From Polytrichum commune (Eukaryota > Streptophyta > Polytrichopsida > Polytrichales > Polytrichaceae), in assembly GCA_950295325.1 (NCBI GenBank), contig OX485806.1:4154001-4218000 (forward strand): a DNA stretch of 64,000 nucleotides, written 5' to 3'. Positions 28,001 through 39,319 of the stretch are shown here, in pieces. Made by a program: the position numbers and the translations under genes. How positions within the stretch are numbered: the first letter of the stretch is position 1; every line of letters starts with the position of its first letter. The notes below the pieces were generated by a model that worked only from the letters and a program-made list of their open reading frames with translations, did no database searches and was not told the origin of the DNA.

Positions 28001-29492
28001 TTCAAAGGTTTGTATTTAGAGAAAACTTAAGAGATTAGACAAAAGCTTCACTTCATCTTGGGCCAGTATTACTCCAAAATCCCTACTTGTTGCCTTTAGG
28101 GCTCTCAAACTCATCATTTTTGCCAAGCTCAACATCAATTCTGTGAGGTTCAAAGGTTACAGGAGATAGGACAAAGCAAAGCTTCATCCCTCCAGAGTGG
28201 GATGCTCTCAGCAAGCCCAAAGCACACCAATCCTTAAAAGATAACTTCCAATCTTTTAAGATTGGACACTAATAATCCATATGACTGCTAATTCGGAAAC
28301 TAATAATGCCAAGGTTCACTTGGCTTATGCGGCATTGCTGAAACTAGGTTCTCCCTTTCCCCTGTTCCAACGGTCCATAATTCGGAATTTTCTATCAGCA
28401 GTATGTTTAGACGAGAATTTCCCTCTTGCCAGGTGCAGATAACAATAATAAGAGATGCAACGTGGAGCCCAAACCTAATGCGGAAGTAGAAGCTCGGAAA
28501 CTAAACCCTGGGCATAAACCTTGGAAGATGAAGCAAATTCATCTTCTACCTAAAAGACCAGACATAAGTCAATGCAAGGATAGTTGAGCGGAAAAGCTAA
28601 GGGCAAAAGCTTGTTGGGTGCCAGGTAAGAGGGATCTGTGTACACTAAAAATGCGAATGTACACTTGGCTTACGCGGCATTGCTGAAACTAGATTCTCTC
28701 TGTGCCCTCATTTGATGGTCCACAATTTCAAATTTTCTTCATCCCAAATATGGCATCCTTAATCGAAATTTTCTGTCTTGCCAGGTGCAAATAACATTAA
28801 GAGATACAATTGTGGACTCCAAAATTCTAATGTAGAAGCTTAAAATCCTAATGTGGAAGCTCAAAATCCTAATGTTGAAGCAAAACCCTGTGCATAGACC
28901 TTGAAGCAAGAATCAAATTCATCTTCTACGTAAAAGACCAGACATAATCCAATGCAAGGATTGTTGAGCAGAAGAAGCTTCGAAAAAAATTCTTGTTGGT
29001 TGCCAGCATTTGTGTACCAGAAAGGCGCCATGACGTCTCAGACAATAAATTTTCTCTTGCCATGTGCAGATACTGATTAGGATGTACAATGTGGAGCCCA
29101 ACATCCTAATCCAGAAGTAGAACCTCGGAAACAAAACCCTGTGCATAAGCCTTGGAGCAGCAAGAAGCAAATTCATCTTCTAAATAAAAATACCAGACAT
29201 AAGCCAATGCAAGAAAAGGATTGTTGAGCAGAAAAGATATGGTAAAAGAGGAAAATTATCATTTGTGTGTACCAGAAGGCGCCATGACTATGAGCTGCTC
29301 CTGCACATGGACATTAGGATCCAACACCTTCAAAGTGATGCTACCTCCAGTGCCTGAAACCCATCCTTGGTTGTAGAAATGCTTGCAAAGATCGGCTGCT
29401 AATTCCTTGGCCTCCGCCACCTTCTCACCCACAGCACCATCCAACAACCCAACTCCCATCGCCTCCGACGTCTTCACTCCTAACCCACCCAT
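22084..29492 (-). CDS. DEP1: Methylthioribulose-1-phosphate dehydratase / enolase-phosphatase E1
   Basis: This bifunctional enzyme of the methionine (Yang) salvage cycle should dehydrate 5-methylthioribulose-1-phosphate (MtnB-like half), then enolise and dephosphorylate the diketone product (E1 half) in the cytosol. Eleven minus-strand exons join in frame at GT-AG borders: 29492-29273, 27876-27740, 26896-26801, 25984-25865, 25767-25678, 25286-25137, 24429-24274, 23885-23736, 23580-23369, 23166-23048 and 22175-22084, ending in TAG. The product is 513 residues, close to the roughly 507 of Arabidopsis DEP1. Residues 1-270 form the dehydratase, with the family's metal-binding HSHG (131-134) and RNHG (204-207) and acidic MEMIKG (155-160). 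The HAD phosphatase follows, with DIEGTTTP (277-284) and YSSGSREAQ (411-419). An upstream in-frame ATG at 29684 would add 64 residues. I prefer 29492 because a TATAAA at 29695-29700 would place transcription start below 29684. No frame damage is visible. Confidence 0.96.
24564..25034. mobile_element. MITE in a DEP1 intron
   Basis: The ends pair as AGGCGCGATTACACACAAC and, inverted, AGGAGCGTTTACACACAAC, with TGA on both sides (24561-24563 and 25035-25037). It lies entirely in the intron between the exon ending at 25137 and the exon starting at 24429, and leaves both splice sites intact. The 3-bp duplication hints at a PIF/Harbinger-like origin, but TGA is not the canonical target. Confidence 0.65.
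26069..26690. repeat. Inverted repeat in a DEP1 intron
   Basis: CAAGCATGGTAAAGTGGA near 26069 is matched in reverse by TCCACTTTACCGTGCTTG near 26668, one mismatch in 18. The spacing suggests a decayed foldback element within the intron that separates the exons at 26801 and 25984. Its true borders are not clear. Confidence 0.5.
27621..27690 (+). repeat. Dispersed repeat (family D, copy 3)
   Basis: A more diverged copy with CACCTAATCACCCACCACTC and CAAATATAGGTGCCGATTAA. It lies in DEP1, just downstream (in gene direction) of the exon 27876-27740. Confidence 0.45.
28318..29270. repeat. Three-copy diverged array in DEP1 intron 1
   Basis: Units start near 28318 and 28672 (354 bp apart), with a shortened third near 29007. 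Shared landmarks are ACTTGGCTTA(T/C)GCGGCATTG, TCTTGCCA(G/T)GTGCA, ATTCATCTTCTA and GTTGAGC(A/G)GAA. The last landmark also occurs at 29222, immediately before the real end of exon 1. The unit therefore appears to have been copied from the exon 1/intron 1 junction. Confidence 0.8.
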
Positions 29493-29694
29493 CACTCTTC
29501 TCTCACACAAATTGCCAATACCTCCTCTCTGCCTATGGCGCACAGAATCGTTGATACCGAAACTGGAGCTCTGATGTTTGGGGCTCTTCCAACACTTCCT
29601 GCTCCGGGTGCTTGCAATTCTAATGCCTGCAATGCAGCTATGGTGGTGGAGTGTGAAATTGGTGAGAGTGATGAGGCTTGGCATTGCCGATGGG

Positions 29695-29700
29695 TTTATA
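29695..29700 (-). promoter_or_regulatory. Candidate TATA box of DEP1
   Basis: TATAAA on the minus strand, 203 bp before the preferred ATG. A transcription start about 30 bp downstream would fall after the alternative upstream ATG at 29684, which favours the shorter protein. This is positional inference only. Confidence 0.4.
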
Positions 29701-29759
29701 ATAAGGGTTATGTACGATGCTTTCTACAGTTGTACTCTTTCTAAATGTGGAGGGAATTT

Positions 29760-31276
29760 TTGTTGTTAGGTTTTGGTTTTTGGTTACTGTTGGGTTCTGT
29801 TGCAGATCGGTGAATGCATCTGGACAAGAAGAAACAGAGGCATATTCTTATGCAATCACCTCCGAAGCTTGGCTGTTGGAATTCCTTTTCTTCCTTTTTC
29901 TTTTTCTTTATTTTTTTTTCTTTTATCAGTTTTATTACATGTTTTTGCTTTGAAGTTTGGCTCTTCGAGATCATGATCATGAGTGGAGGGATTGTTGGGT
30001 AAAACTTAGGAGTGGAAGTTCACTAAATAAGGTTGAGGCATCTATAACCGATAAAATAAGAGAGTTTGCATATGTGTAGGAGGAGTAATAGTGGGGCATT
30101 ATTATTCTTGCAAAGAGAAACAAATGCTAAGGAGAATGCAACATAATTATAATAATAATATCATTGTTAAAAAACATGCATATGGACATTGCTACAAATT
30201 TGATGTTGGAAAGTTAGGGTAGCACATAGTCGATCTATAGGTTATCCCATAACTGCTCATCTAAATTATAATGCTTGGCTATGACAGTCGTCAAAACTCT
30301 TATGGGGGTAATCAATCACAAGCCGCCATCACATGAACCTTAACTCCATTCACCTAAGAAATATAGATCTCACCCATGTCAGCATTACATGACCCTAATG
30401 AGCGGTTAAATTGACCCAGGCAACTATGGATGCCTCGACCTTAGTCCTATTAGTGTGGGCCATAGTGATTCTATAGAACCCACATTAATCTTCAACACAC
30501 ACCAAAACTATAGTTTTAAATTAATGTGCACCCTATTAGTTGTTAAGTTTCAGGGAATTGAGGTGGTTGAGTGTTTTGTTTATGTTATTTTTCTTTGACC
30601 AAATTATGAAGGTGTTGGTCGCATGATGATTTAATGAGAGACCCAAGGTCTTGGACTCATGTTGTTTATCGCCCTGAGTAGACAAGTTAAGTGGCCCGCA
30701 TTAATAATTTTCACATTGATTTTCACCCACACTAATAAGATTATTTAGTGTACCCCTCATCTGTCTATGATAAGTAGAAGGAAAACATGTGATGTGCGTG
30801 TTTGACTTACAACATAACTTACCCCAAGAAGTCATTTGTAGTCTTTGAAGCTATTTTTAATGTCAAATCAAGTAAACAAAGTGATGTCTAGAATAGTTAG
30901 GATGTTTTTATTGGATGAATGAGACGTACACTTGTATGCAACCATCCCCCAATGTTGTATTTGGTTTCTAACTGGCACATTTGCAATTTGTGGACTTGGA
31001 TGAAATCGGATGAAAGACGGATCCTTACTTTCACTAGGGTTGAATTTTAGTTTATCCTCCAAAATATCAAAACATTGTTGGAAATCGTAGTTAGGAACAA
31101 TCAAATTGTTTCTACCTATTTACAAAGTATGTAGAAACATTGCTACACAATTATTTTCTATCCAAGCTTTTATGTATACTATATCACGATGGGCATAAAG
31201 TGAGTTTGAATCGAAGTTGGTTGGCAGATTCGGCTCTTTTAATGATAGTCTTCAACAAACTCAACAAACCTAGCTA
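29760..31276. other. No recognised gene
   Basis: Upstream flank of DEP1, with a pyrimidine-rich stretch at 29880-29940 and AT-rich intergenic DNA beyond. The short frames here have no recognisable domain. Confidence 0.5.
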
Positions 31277-31647
31277 CACTAAATATGATATTTAGTGTCA
31301 TATGATATTTTATGTCACTACGATCACTTTTCATATGACACTTCTTATGAATAAATGAACAAATATTGTCATGGATGATGGATGAGTTCATCCATTGGCC
31401 AAAACCCTACCTTCTCGTGTCACCATCTTGTGATGAAATATTGTCATAAATGATTGAAATTTGGATGGAAAGCCACTTGGTAAGTGACAGTAATTGCAAC
31501 AGTGTAAACCTATATTCCCCCAAACATTTACAAGGAATGACAAGTAATGTTGGGTTAACATTTAGTGTTGGTGACACTATACCGCAATTCACAATTAGTG
31601 TTGAGCATGACAATTTGAATTGGTGACACTAAATACCATATTTAGTG
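31277..31647 (-). mobile_element. MITE family A, copy 3
   Basis: Both palindromic tips are present (CACTAAATATGATATTTAGTG and ACTAAATACCATATTTAGTG), with TA on both outer sides. The internal blocks run in reverse order relative to the copy at 18651. Confidence 0.88.
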
Positions 31648-31649
31648 TA

Positions 31650-34070
31650 GTTTTGCATGACATAAGGGGAAAAAGGAAGAAACAAAGAAAACAAAAGAAA
31701 CAAAATGCAAAGTTACATGAAGGGCTAAATAATCATGGTCATCTATGGTCATATTTCTATAATTCTTGACGTTGTGATTTGGCTGAAATTGAATAATTCT
31801 CAAGTGCCATGGTATAACATAGAAGTTCATATGCCATAGTCACATTGAAGATTTTGTAGTATACGGTATTTTGTAGTTAAAATAAAATACAATAAAGGCT
31901 AAGGTGTGATTTTGTGCCCCAATGATATATAAATACAAGACAACTATTAAATATTTTGGAATTTTGGAATAAGTGAAATTTTATTCACCATATAAAATAT
32001 GTAGTTGAGAGAGTAAGCTTGAGAAGTGCATGAGAATTATTTTGTTAAGGTTGTGAAAGAGGCTTGTGGGAGTCAATTTTTTTCCCTAAGCTTGTGGGTG
32101 AGTTAGCTAGAGCAAGTAAGGTGTGACTAAACTTTTAAGGAACTATTTCAAGAAACCTTTGACATTTGCCCTCATGAAGCAAGAATTTCTTGAACATGCA
32201 AAATAAACAAAGATGGACACTAATGAAACCACATTTTGTTGTGAGGCTATGGGAAAAAACCCAACTAGGTTTGAATTGCAGCAAATCAAAGGGTCAAACC
32301 AACATTGGATCTTAGCAAGGTTGATCTTCTCTTGTTCTTTCAACATTGGCAAGATTGACTTTTTTTGTCTGCTTCAATCAAGTCTAGTTGACCTTTTTTC
32401 AATAGCCTTATCTGAGTGTTGTTGAGCCTTTCATTAGTATCTATCCTCAAACTTCTTTTGGTTTGCATGATCAATAAATTCTTGCTTCATGTGGGCAATG
32501 ATAAAGTTTGTTTGAACATTTAGCCAACTCTTATTTGCTCTAGCCAACTCATTCACAAGCTCAAGAAAATTGATTCTATAATGGATTCTTTGGTCAATGT
32601 GTCATTTTTGCTTGCCTTTTGTTGCATGCTCACTAAAGGTAGATATTCACAAAGTTGGAATCCATGGAACACTTTGAGATTGTAAAGGGTTACCTTCTCT
32701 TATTAAAGCACAAGGATCGTTGTGGAGGTTACTTTGTTATATCAACCACTTGCTTGATGATCTCGATGCCAAGAATTTTCTCCCCCTCCTCCGTTGTTGT
32801 TTTGTTTTTTATGTTTTGATTGAGCACATCCTCGTACCCCTCATTAACCTCTTTATCATGTTCTCCTTCAACATTGGGCCATAGTTCTTGACTTACATGC
32901 CACAATAGAAGAAAATTCTATCAACCCCCAATTGTTCCTATGGACCTTACTTGGACCTAATCATGCACAAAAAACATCTATTTGATTTACAAACTTTATT
33001 TTCATAAAATTTCGTTTTAAAAGACACATATCTGTGTGAGAGAGAGATTCATGAGGAAGTTAGCATACCCTATCCAAAATTAACCCATTCATCAAGTACA
33101 TTGTTAAAAACAAGATGAACAACTTAATTTGATTGAAGATCGGGTTCAAATAAACAACTTGGATGCTTGGATACAATTACATATTTCTTATATTGATCTC
33201 AAAAATCAATCATTTTGCTTATGGATATTGTTTGCAAAGTGACTTGTTATAGTAATTTAGGGGAAAATCAATATACCAAAAATTTGAAGTAGCTAAATAA
33301 GATTGACGAGGTTGCTTGAGTGTATCACCGTCTCCTATCCAATGTAATGAAGCTAATCTACAAGTTCAATTCTTGTTCTTCTTTTTACTTATGAGAATTA
33401 CTTACCTATAACATTGCAAGGCATGTATCTTACATCAATTAATATTGCAATTAAACCTTCCAACATCTTCCCTAGACAATGATGGGGGCAAACTACTTGT
33501 TTTAAAACCAATGATATTAGTAGGGTCATGGTATTGGATCTTTGAAAATTAAATTCATAACCAATGGCATGGCAATAATAAATTTGAAAAATTGATAATG
33601 GGATGTGCAAACTAAATGATCTACATCCATAGAAGTAGATTCTAAAATTCGTAGATTCACTTCCATGATTGTTGGTTTCTAAAAAGTGAGGGTAAAGTAG
33701 ATCTTAAAAAAAATTCTTCAAAATTTGTGGCACACTAACATACAATATGATATTGCCAAATACTTTAAACTATAAACATAAACCATAACAAATTTTGAAA
33801 CAAAGTAGGTTTAAGCTAAAATCTAGTACCCCATTTAGGATATGCTTCATTCGTATCATATCCATAATACTAATGAGGCAAAAAGTTTGTATTATGTTTG
33901 GTTCAAACCCATTGGAGGGTTACATGGTCTCAAGATGACATTTTATATAGAATTAAGCCTACTTCCCCTACTATATATGAAATTTGTATCATGGTGAAAG
34001 GGCATACCACTTTTCTTGTTCACTTTACCATGCTTTGGCCCAATACTATATATGCTCTATGATACATGTA
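31650..34070. other. No intact gene; possible transposon scraps
   Basis: At 32440-32590 the minus strand reads through a frame containing ELARANKSWLNV and AHMKQEFIDHANQ. A related but frameshifted version lies on the plus strand at 32095-32220. I cannot name the family. The rest is AT-rich without recognisable features. Confidence 0.4.
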
Positions 34071-34328
34071 CTCCCTCCGTCCCAAAATGATTGTCCGTGT
34101 TTCTAACTTTGGCGAGATTAAGGCATGTTGGCCATTGACCAAGCAGTTGTAAGTATTACTCTTAAAATAAAATAAATCAACTACTCGAAAATGCCCCTGG
34201 AAGTTGCGGTGTCAAAAGACTTCTTGATATAGAAAGTTTGATGTGAAAATATTTGACTTTGAGCCTCAAATTTCTAGCCGGGCAAATAAACCGGACAATC
34301 ATTTTGGGACCCAAAAAAATTTAGGAAG
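34071..34328. mobile_element. Stowaway-type MITE
   Basis: The left end is CTCCCTCCGTCCCAAAATGA, the classic plant Stowaway terminus. The inverted partner GGACAATCATTTTGGGACCC appears near the right end, followed by a degraded outer tip. TA flanks both sides (34069-34070, 34329-34330). The element is 258 bp, a typical size. Confidence 0.88.
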
Positions 34329-34870
34329 TATTAAAGAAAATTTTTAATAAATAAATAAGTATCATGAACATAACGTGTATAGTTTCAAAATTATTACAAG
34401 AAACTCAAAATTTAATTACTTAGGGGCGGTTTACACTATGGACCATGAAGTTGGACCAGGGCTCTGCAAGGCAGCTGATTGGCTCTTGAAGTTGTCCCGG
34501 GACAACTTCGGTTTACATTAAGGAGAAAATGGCAGCGGGACCATGGAGGTTGAGGTCCCCAAAATATAATTTTTATAGCCGAATAAATGCACTGACATGG
34601 TCCAACGGGTTTTGGGGTGAGAGAGGCAAGAGAGGTGGTCCGGTAGGAAAAGGCAAGGGCCCATGTCAGAGAAATGCCATTTCAAGAATGTTTTAATGAA
34701 TCTACCTTTCATGTGCCTTAATTATATTATAGCCCATGAGACATACCAGCACTACCTTGCCCTATCCCTTAAACCGGCTTACACGTGTTTCATCAAACAA
34801 CGCGGGACATCTAGAACTCAAGAATTCAAGTGCAGATTTGTTTTTTTGGTCTACCAGCTGCAATGTTTGG

Positions 34871-34947
34871 AATTTTGGGGCGTGTAATATACCGTTGGAA
34901 AGGTCTTGAAAATACCTTTCCAACGGTATATTACACACCCCAAAATT
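34871..34947. repeat. 34-bp-arm hairpin
   Basis: Arms 34871-34904 and 34914-34947 pair with one mismatch around a 9-base loop. The arm contains GTAATATACCGTTGGAAAGG. It lies within the family B element and would form a stable RNA stem if transcribed. Confidence 0.9.
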
Positions 34948-35572
34948 TTTAAAACTACAGTTGCAAAACATAAAACAAAAATACCTAGTCGTTTAGTGAT
35001 TGTAGATCAGGGTGGTCAAAAGAAGCGCAATGGGAAATCTTCTAACATTAATTTTCAAAAAATTGAAATTTAGTGTTGAGCAAGGTTGGGTGGTAACAAC
35101 ATTAGATATAATCAAACACTAAATATCCTATTTAGTGTAGTAACAACACAAGGTATATGTCACATGTAAATTACATTGAACATGTACAAATTAAATCGCT
35201 CATTTTTTTTGTAAAAATTGTTGTGAGAAGATTTGCAAGCCACATCTTCGACACATTTAACAAGAAGTGAAGACAGTTGAAGCCCAAGAGATGACAAGAG
35301 AATGATCAGTCTTTAAGGCGAAAAGAAGAAAAAACTAAGTGACAAGATAAGTGAAGGCATGTGTAGGCAAGTGAAGGCAAATTGAAGTCAACAAAATGGT
35401 CAAACTTCATTTTTTCCCAAAACTGCCTTTTTGGGTTTATATTAAAAAAATCAGCACATCCACTTCTTGCCGCATGGTCATTCTTCATGGTCCACATTCG
35501 GTTTACACCTAGTGAAGGGCCTATGAACCATGAAAACTAATATTTTAGTAACTCGGACCATGGAAGTCGTCC

Positions 35573-35622
35573 CATGAAGTCGTCCCACGTAAAATAGGCC
35601 TCTTACGTGGGACGACTTCATG
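35573..35622. repeat. 20-bp-arm perfect hairpin
   Basis: Arms 35573-35592 (CATGAAGTCGTCCCACGTAA) and 35603-35622 pair perfectly around a 10-base loop, near the right end of the family B element. Confidence 0.9.
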
Positions 35623-35965
35623 GTCCATAGTGTAAACCGCCCCTTATAGAGGGGGACAATCCATAATTTTACCACTATGCCCTTCATTATGTCAATTTGT
35701 GTTTGGCCAACAACAAAATAGCTAACCCTTCTCCTAAACCCTCAAATTCCTCCAAAGTTGCACCACAATATTTGGTATGGGAAATTCCTCTCAAATTCAA
35801 AAATAAACTGAAAGGATTTCACAAGGTTCTTGGCTCCCACATACCCATCTACTAGGGGTTTACACCGGGTATTGAACTACACTGATTATTGTATTAAGTG
35901 TCATACGGTAATTTACATCACTGTGGTAACTTGTTTAATGAAACTTCCTATAAATAAGTTTACTA

Positions 35966-36338
35966 CACTAAACATGATATTTAGTGTCACCAATTCTAAT
36001 TGTCTTGCTCAATACTAATTGTAAATTGCGGTGTAGTGTCACCAACACTAAATGTTAACCCAACATTATTTGTCATTCCTTGTATTTTTTTGGGGGAATT
36101 ATAGATTTACAGTGTTGCAATCACTCTCACTTATCAAGTAAATTTCCATCCAGATTTGAATCATCCATGGCAATATTTCATCACAAGTTGCTAACAAGAG
36201 AAGGCATGGTTTTGGCCAATGGATGAACTCATCCATCATCCATGACAATTTGTTTTTCACATTTATAAAAAAGTGTCATCCGAAAAGTTACCAGAGTGAC
36301 ATAAAAATACCATATGGCATTAAATATCATATTTAGTG
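35966..36338 (+). mobile_element. MITE family A, copy 4
   Basis: The most complete copy: CACTAAACATGATATTTAGTG at the left, TAAATATCATATTTAGTG at the right, and TA outside each end. Internal blocks match the copy at 18651 in order and orientation. Confidence 0.9.
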
Positions 36339-36340
36339 TA

Positions 36341-36635
36341 GTATTGTCATGGATGATTGAAACTTGGATGAAATCCATGTCAATCATTGAAAAAAAAGTC
36401 GGCATATCCTGAATCTTAACATTTCAATAATGAAATGTCGTCATCGATGATTGTGATTTGGTTGAGAAATCTCTTTGTAAGTGACAGTAATTGGAACACT
36501 GTAAATCTATAATGCCCAAATTATCTTACAAGGAATAACAAATAATGTTAGGTTTCCATTTAGTGTGGGTGACACAACACGGGCGGTTTACAATAAGTAT
36601 TGAGCAAGACAAAGAGAATCAGTGACACTTTGGTG
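36341..36635 (-). mobile_element. MITE family A, copy 5, truncated
   Basis: Reverse-oriented internal blocks (GTAAGTGACAGTAATTG, ACAAGGAATAACAAATAAT, GTGACAC) abut the copy at 35966-36338. The outer tip at about 36620-36635 is degraded and the other end is missing. Confidence 0.75.
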
Positions 36636-36639
36636 TAAA

Positions 36640-37421
36640 TGCTCTTTACACCGAACCAGGTGAATCCTCAACAAGTGTGAGGACTCAACAATCATACACC
36701 CACAATTCCCACATACAATCTAACATAGCCACCATGCAACCACTTATCACCATATTGTGTGAAGCAGATAGCAGCTCGAGCAAATGCAACCTACTTGATG
36801 CAAAAGTTATGATTCAAAATACCCAAGTTTTGATGAAATTGGGAGGCTTTACAGCAAAAAGCAGCACATTTGGTATACATGATCTCTGAACCCACCAAGT
36901 CAACTGTAACTGCGTGGTTGCTCACAAGAATGGCCTTTCAGAAGAAACTTATATAATCGACTTACTGGAAGTTTATGCGCCAGCGCCGAGATATATAGAG
37001 AAGAGAGCCATAGAGGTGTGAAGGGAATAACATGTGTTTGAACTTTGAAGGTCAAGTGGTGCACTGGAATCTGTGCCACAAAGAGGAAAATTTATTGAGT
37101 CTGGCAGGGAGGCATGAAGTTGAATCCTTATGCTCAACGTAGGCCTACCTGATGTTTTTGCAAAACTCGAATCCTAAGCATGTTGAGACTTAATTCCGGA
37201 ACCTCCAAGATCACTTTACAATGTAAGCCTGGCAACTGTTGATGACAAGAGTGTCCTCAGGTGTATATGCAGTCTGTAAACTTCAAGAGAATGTTCGATT
37301 TGCCAATCGTCGATCCTTTGATGTGTCTTGATGACTTTGATCATCACTTGAATAGCTCTTTTTGTTACGATTTAAGTCCAGTGTTCCGTCAGTAAGTGAG
37401 GTTTCCCCTTTCACAACCTAA
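36640..37421. other. No recognised gene
   Basis: A 70-residue frame at 36677-36889 shows no motif. Nothing else is supported. Confidence 0.5.
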
Positions 37422-37816
37422 GAGCATCCTCAGTCGGTCTAGGTAAAGCTCACTGCAAACCAAAACCTATCTTCTGACTGACCTAAAATTAGAAACTGAA
37501 ATTACCATCATTAGAAGCACACCTAAATAAACGTGAGATATTTCTCAAGAAAAAAGAATTGTAAAAATTTGACGTAGGTGAAATCCCTCATTGAAAACAC
37601 CACATTTTCAAAATTTAGAGGGAGTGCACCAAATCTTGCTTAAAAATGGAAAGATCCTCCCACACTCCCTCCAAATTTTTGACATTTAGAGGGAGTGTGG
37701 GAGGATCTGTCCATTTTAAGCAAGATTTGGTGCACTCCCTCTAAATTTTGAGCAATTTTAAGCAAAGATAGGTCTTGGTTTGCAGTGAGCTTTACCTAGA
37801 CCGACTGAGGATGCTC
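37422..37816. mobile_element. Foldback MITE, PIF-like
   Basis: The ends are GAGCATCCTCAGTCGGTCTA and its exact inverse, continuing for about 50 bp. TAA flanks both sides (37419-37421, 37817-37819). A second, internal inverted repeat with about 60-bp arms (37611-37671 and 37688-37747) makes most of the element self-complementary. Confidence 0.92.
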
Positions 37817-37945
37817 TAAACAGGTGGGTTGAACACTATTGAAAGTGGGAGACATTGATCGTGGTTTGAGGATGCAGGAAATTTAGGGCTCAGTATTATA
37901 GCACAACTTTCAGGTGATTTGTGAGTGCAGGCTTGCAAGGAAGGA

Positions 37946-38900
37946 TGTGATGCTATGATAGAATAGTAGCTGACAATATTGATCAGTTAACAAGTAGCAT
38001 TGAGTCAAAGTGGCACTTAAGACTGTGAGACATATAGAGACATTTACTGAAGTAAGGTAGTCTGCGGGTGTTGTTCGGTTCTTCTTTTTCTTTTTCTCCG
38101 TCTTCTATTGATCAAAGTTGCGCTGCACTAGACAATGCACATGTCTGCTAAACGATTTTCTCAAACATGTGGAGGCTGATTACTTCGTTGAAGCGAAAAC
38201 CTGAAACAGCAATATCATCACCTGCTACCATTGTAGAACACCAATTCAATCGATCGAAGCAACAAGAAAGAACCATACACATTAACTCTTCATATTTCAA
38301 TAGAAATCTGTACAAAGATAGTGAAGATTCAAAATCAACTAGAAAACATGGACTGGCCACTTCCATCTCTGCGGTCACCTAATCCGAGGAGTTTACATCA
38401 GTGCGGAAGGGCTCATGTGATGCTAAGATAGAATAGAAGCTGACGATATTGATCACTACCAGGTAGCATTGAGTCGGAGTGGCACTGAGAATGTGAGACA
38501 CATAGAGAGAGACATTTGCTGTAACTTTAATTTGAACTCGAACAGGATGCATGGTTATAGTGTTGATTATCTCTTCAGCTCTCAAGGTGAGCTTATTTGT
38601 CTCCTACTAGCGAATAGATCTCTCATTCTCTAGAGACGTGTACATCGTGGTGCTATGGCTCAATAATTGTCTCCAACATGTGGAGACTAAATACTTCGTT
38701 GAAGAGAAAACCTGAAACAGCAATATCATCACCAGCAATTCGATCGAACGAATCAACAAGAAAGAAGCATACACATTCTTCCACACTTCGATAGAAACCT
38801 GTGCACAGATAGTAAAGATTGAAAATGAACTAGAAAACAAGGACTGGCCATTTGATCTCTGTGGTTACCTAATCCGAGGAGGTTACATCAGTGCGGAAGG
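37946..38900. repeat. Tandem duplication of the 3' flank of the 38869-39318 gene
   Basis: Two copies of a roughly 490-bp segment. Matching landmarks are GTGATGCTA(T/A)GATAGAATAG (37951 and 38419), CGTTGAAG(C/A)GAAAACCTGAA (38189 and 38700) and CATCAGTGCGGAAGGGCTCA (38397 and 38889). The first copy ends inside the gene's last few codons. Confidence 0.88.
38379..38411 (-). pseudogene. Truncated 3' copy of the unknown gene
   Basis: Read on the minus strand this duplicate encodes only the final residues EPFRTDVNSSD and the stop codon, then the same downstream sequence as the complete gene. The upstream coding sequence is absent and replaced by unrelated DNA, so it is a 3' fragment. Confidence 0.8.
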
Positions 38901-39318
38901 GCTCAGCGCTATACACAAAAGCGTGGCCACCCCCCATGTTGCACCGCATGTCACCGCTGCCATCTATGGCATGCAAACACGAGACATACCGATCTGCTAA
39001 GCCACGGAGCCGGCTCTTTACGGACACTTTCTGCTTTGAACGGAATCCTTGCTGTTGCAGCTTGGGCAAGTCACCTGATCCCAAGCAGGCTCCATCTCCG
39101 GTTTTTCTTCTCTCCCTTAAGCTTCCATCTGCACAGGAATACGCACTTTGTGCAGATTCAGCCTTGGTCTCATCTATGGCCGACAGCTCCGGAAAAGCAC
39201 CGAATTTCTTCTCAGCGGCTATGTCGACATCCAACGATGTGGTTTCTGTGTGAGCATCGTGGACTCTAGTGGATGCTTTTGTCATCCATTGAGGGGCACC
39301 ACCTGCTCCGGTTGCCAT
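38869..39318 (-). CDS. Unrecognised 149-residue protein, family member 1
   Basis: A single-exon frame beginning MATGAGGAP. I do not recognise the family. It is supported as a real gene by a paralogue at 47719-48204 with the same start style, a shared AIDETK motif (residues 47-52), and a strongly conserved C-terminal third. There KSRLRGLADRYVSCL (101-115) is followed by a GDMR-like segment and by EPFRTD (139-144), and both proteins end SSD. No signal peptide or membrane segment is evident; the N-terminal half looks disordered and is poorly conserved. The conserved basic-amphipathic block suggests a short helix used for binding, which is inference. The 3' end has been tandemly duplicated downstream. 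Confidence 0.7.
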   Translation of the reverse strand: MATGAGGAPQWMTKASTRVHDAHTETTSLDVDIAAEKKFGAFPELSAIDETKAESAQSAYSCADGSLRERRKTGDGACLGSGDLPKLQQQGFRSKQKVSVKSRLRGLADRYVSCLHAIDGSGDMRCNMGGGHAFVYSAEPFRTDVTSSD

Positions 39319-39319
39319 G

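Larger units (their letters stand above)
34423..35643. mobile_element. PIF/Harbinger-like element (family B, copy 2)
   Basis: Ends begin GGGGCGGTTTACACTATGGA in inverted orientation, with a TTA duplication at 34420-34422 and 35644-35646. Internal GAGGTCCCCAAAA and ATGGTCCAACGGGTTTT also occur, in opposite orientation, in the copy at 1974-2485. No transposase is recognisable. Two perfect or near-perfect hairpins and a fragment resembling a family A tip (35060-35133) lie inside. Confidence 0.88.
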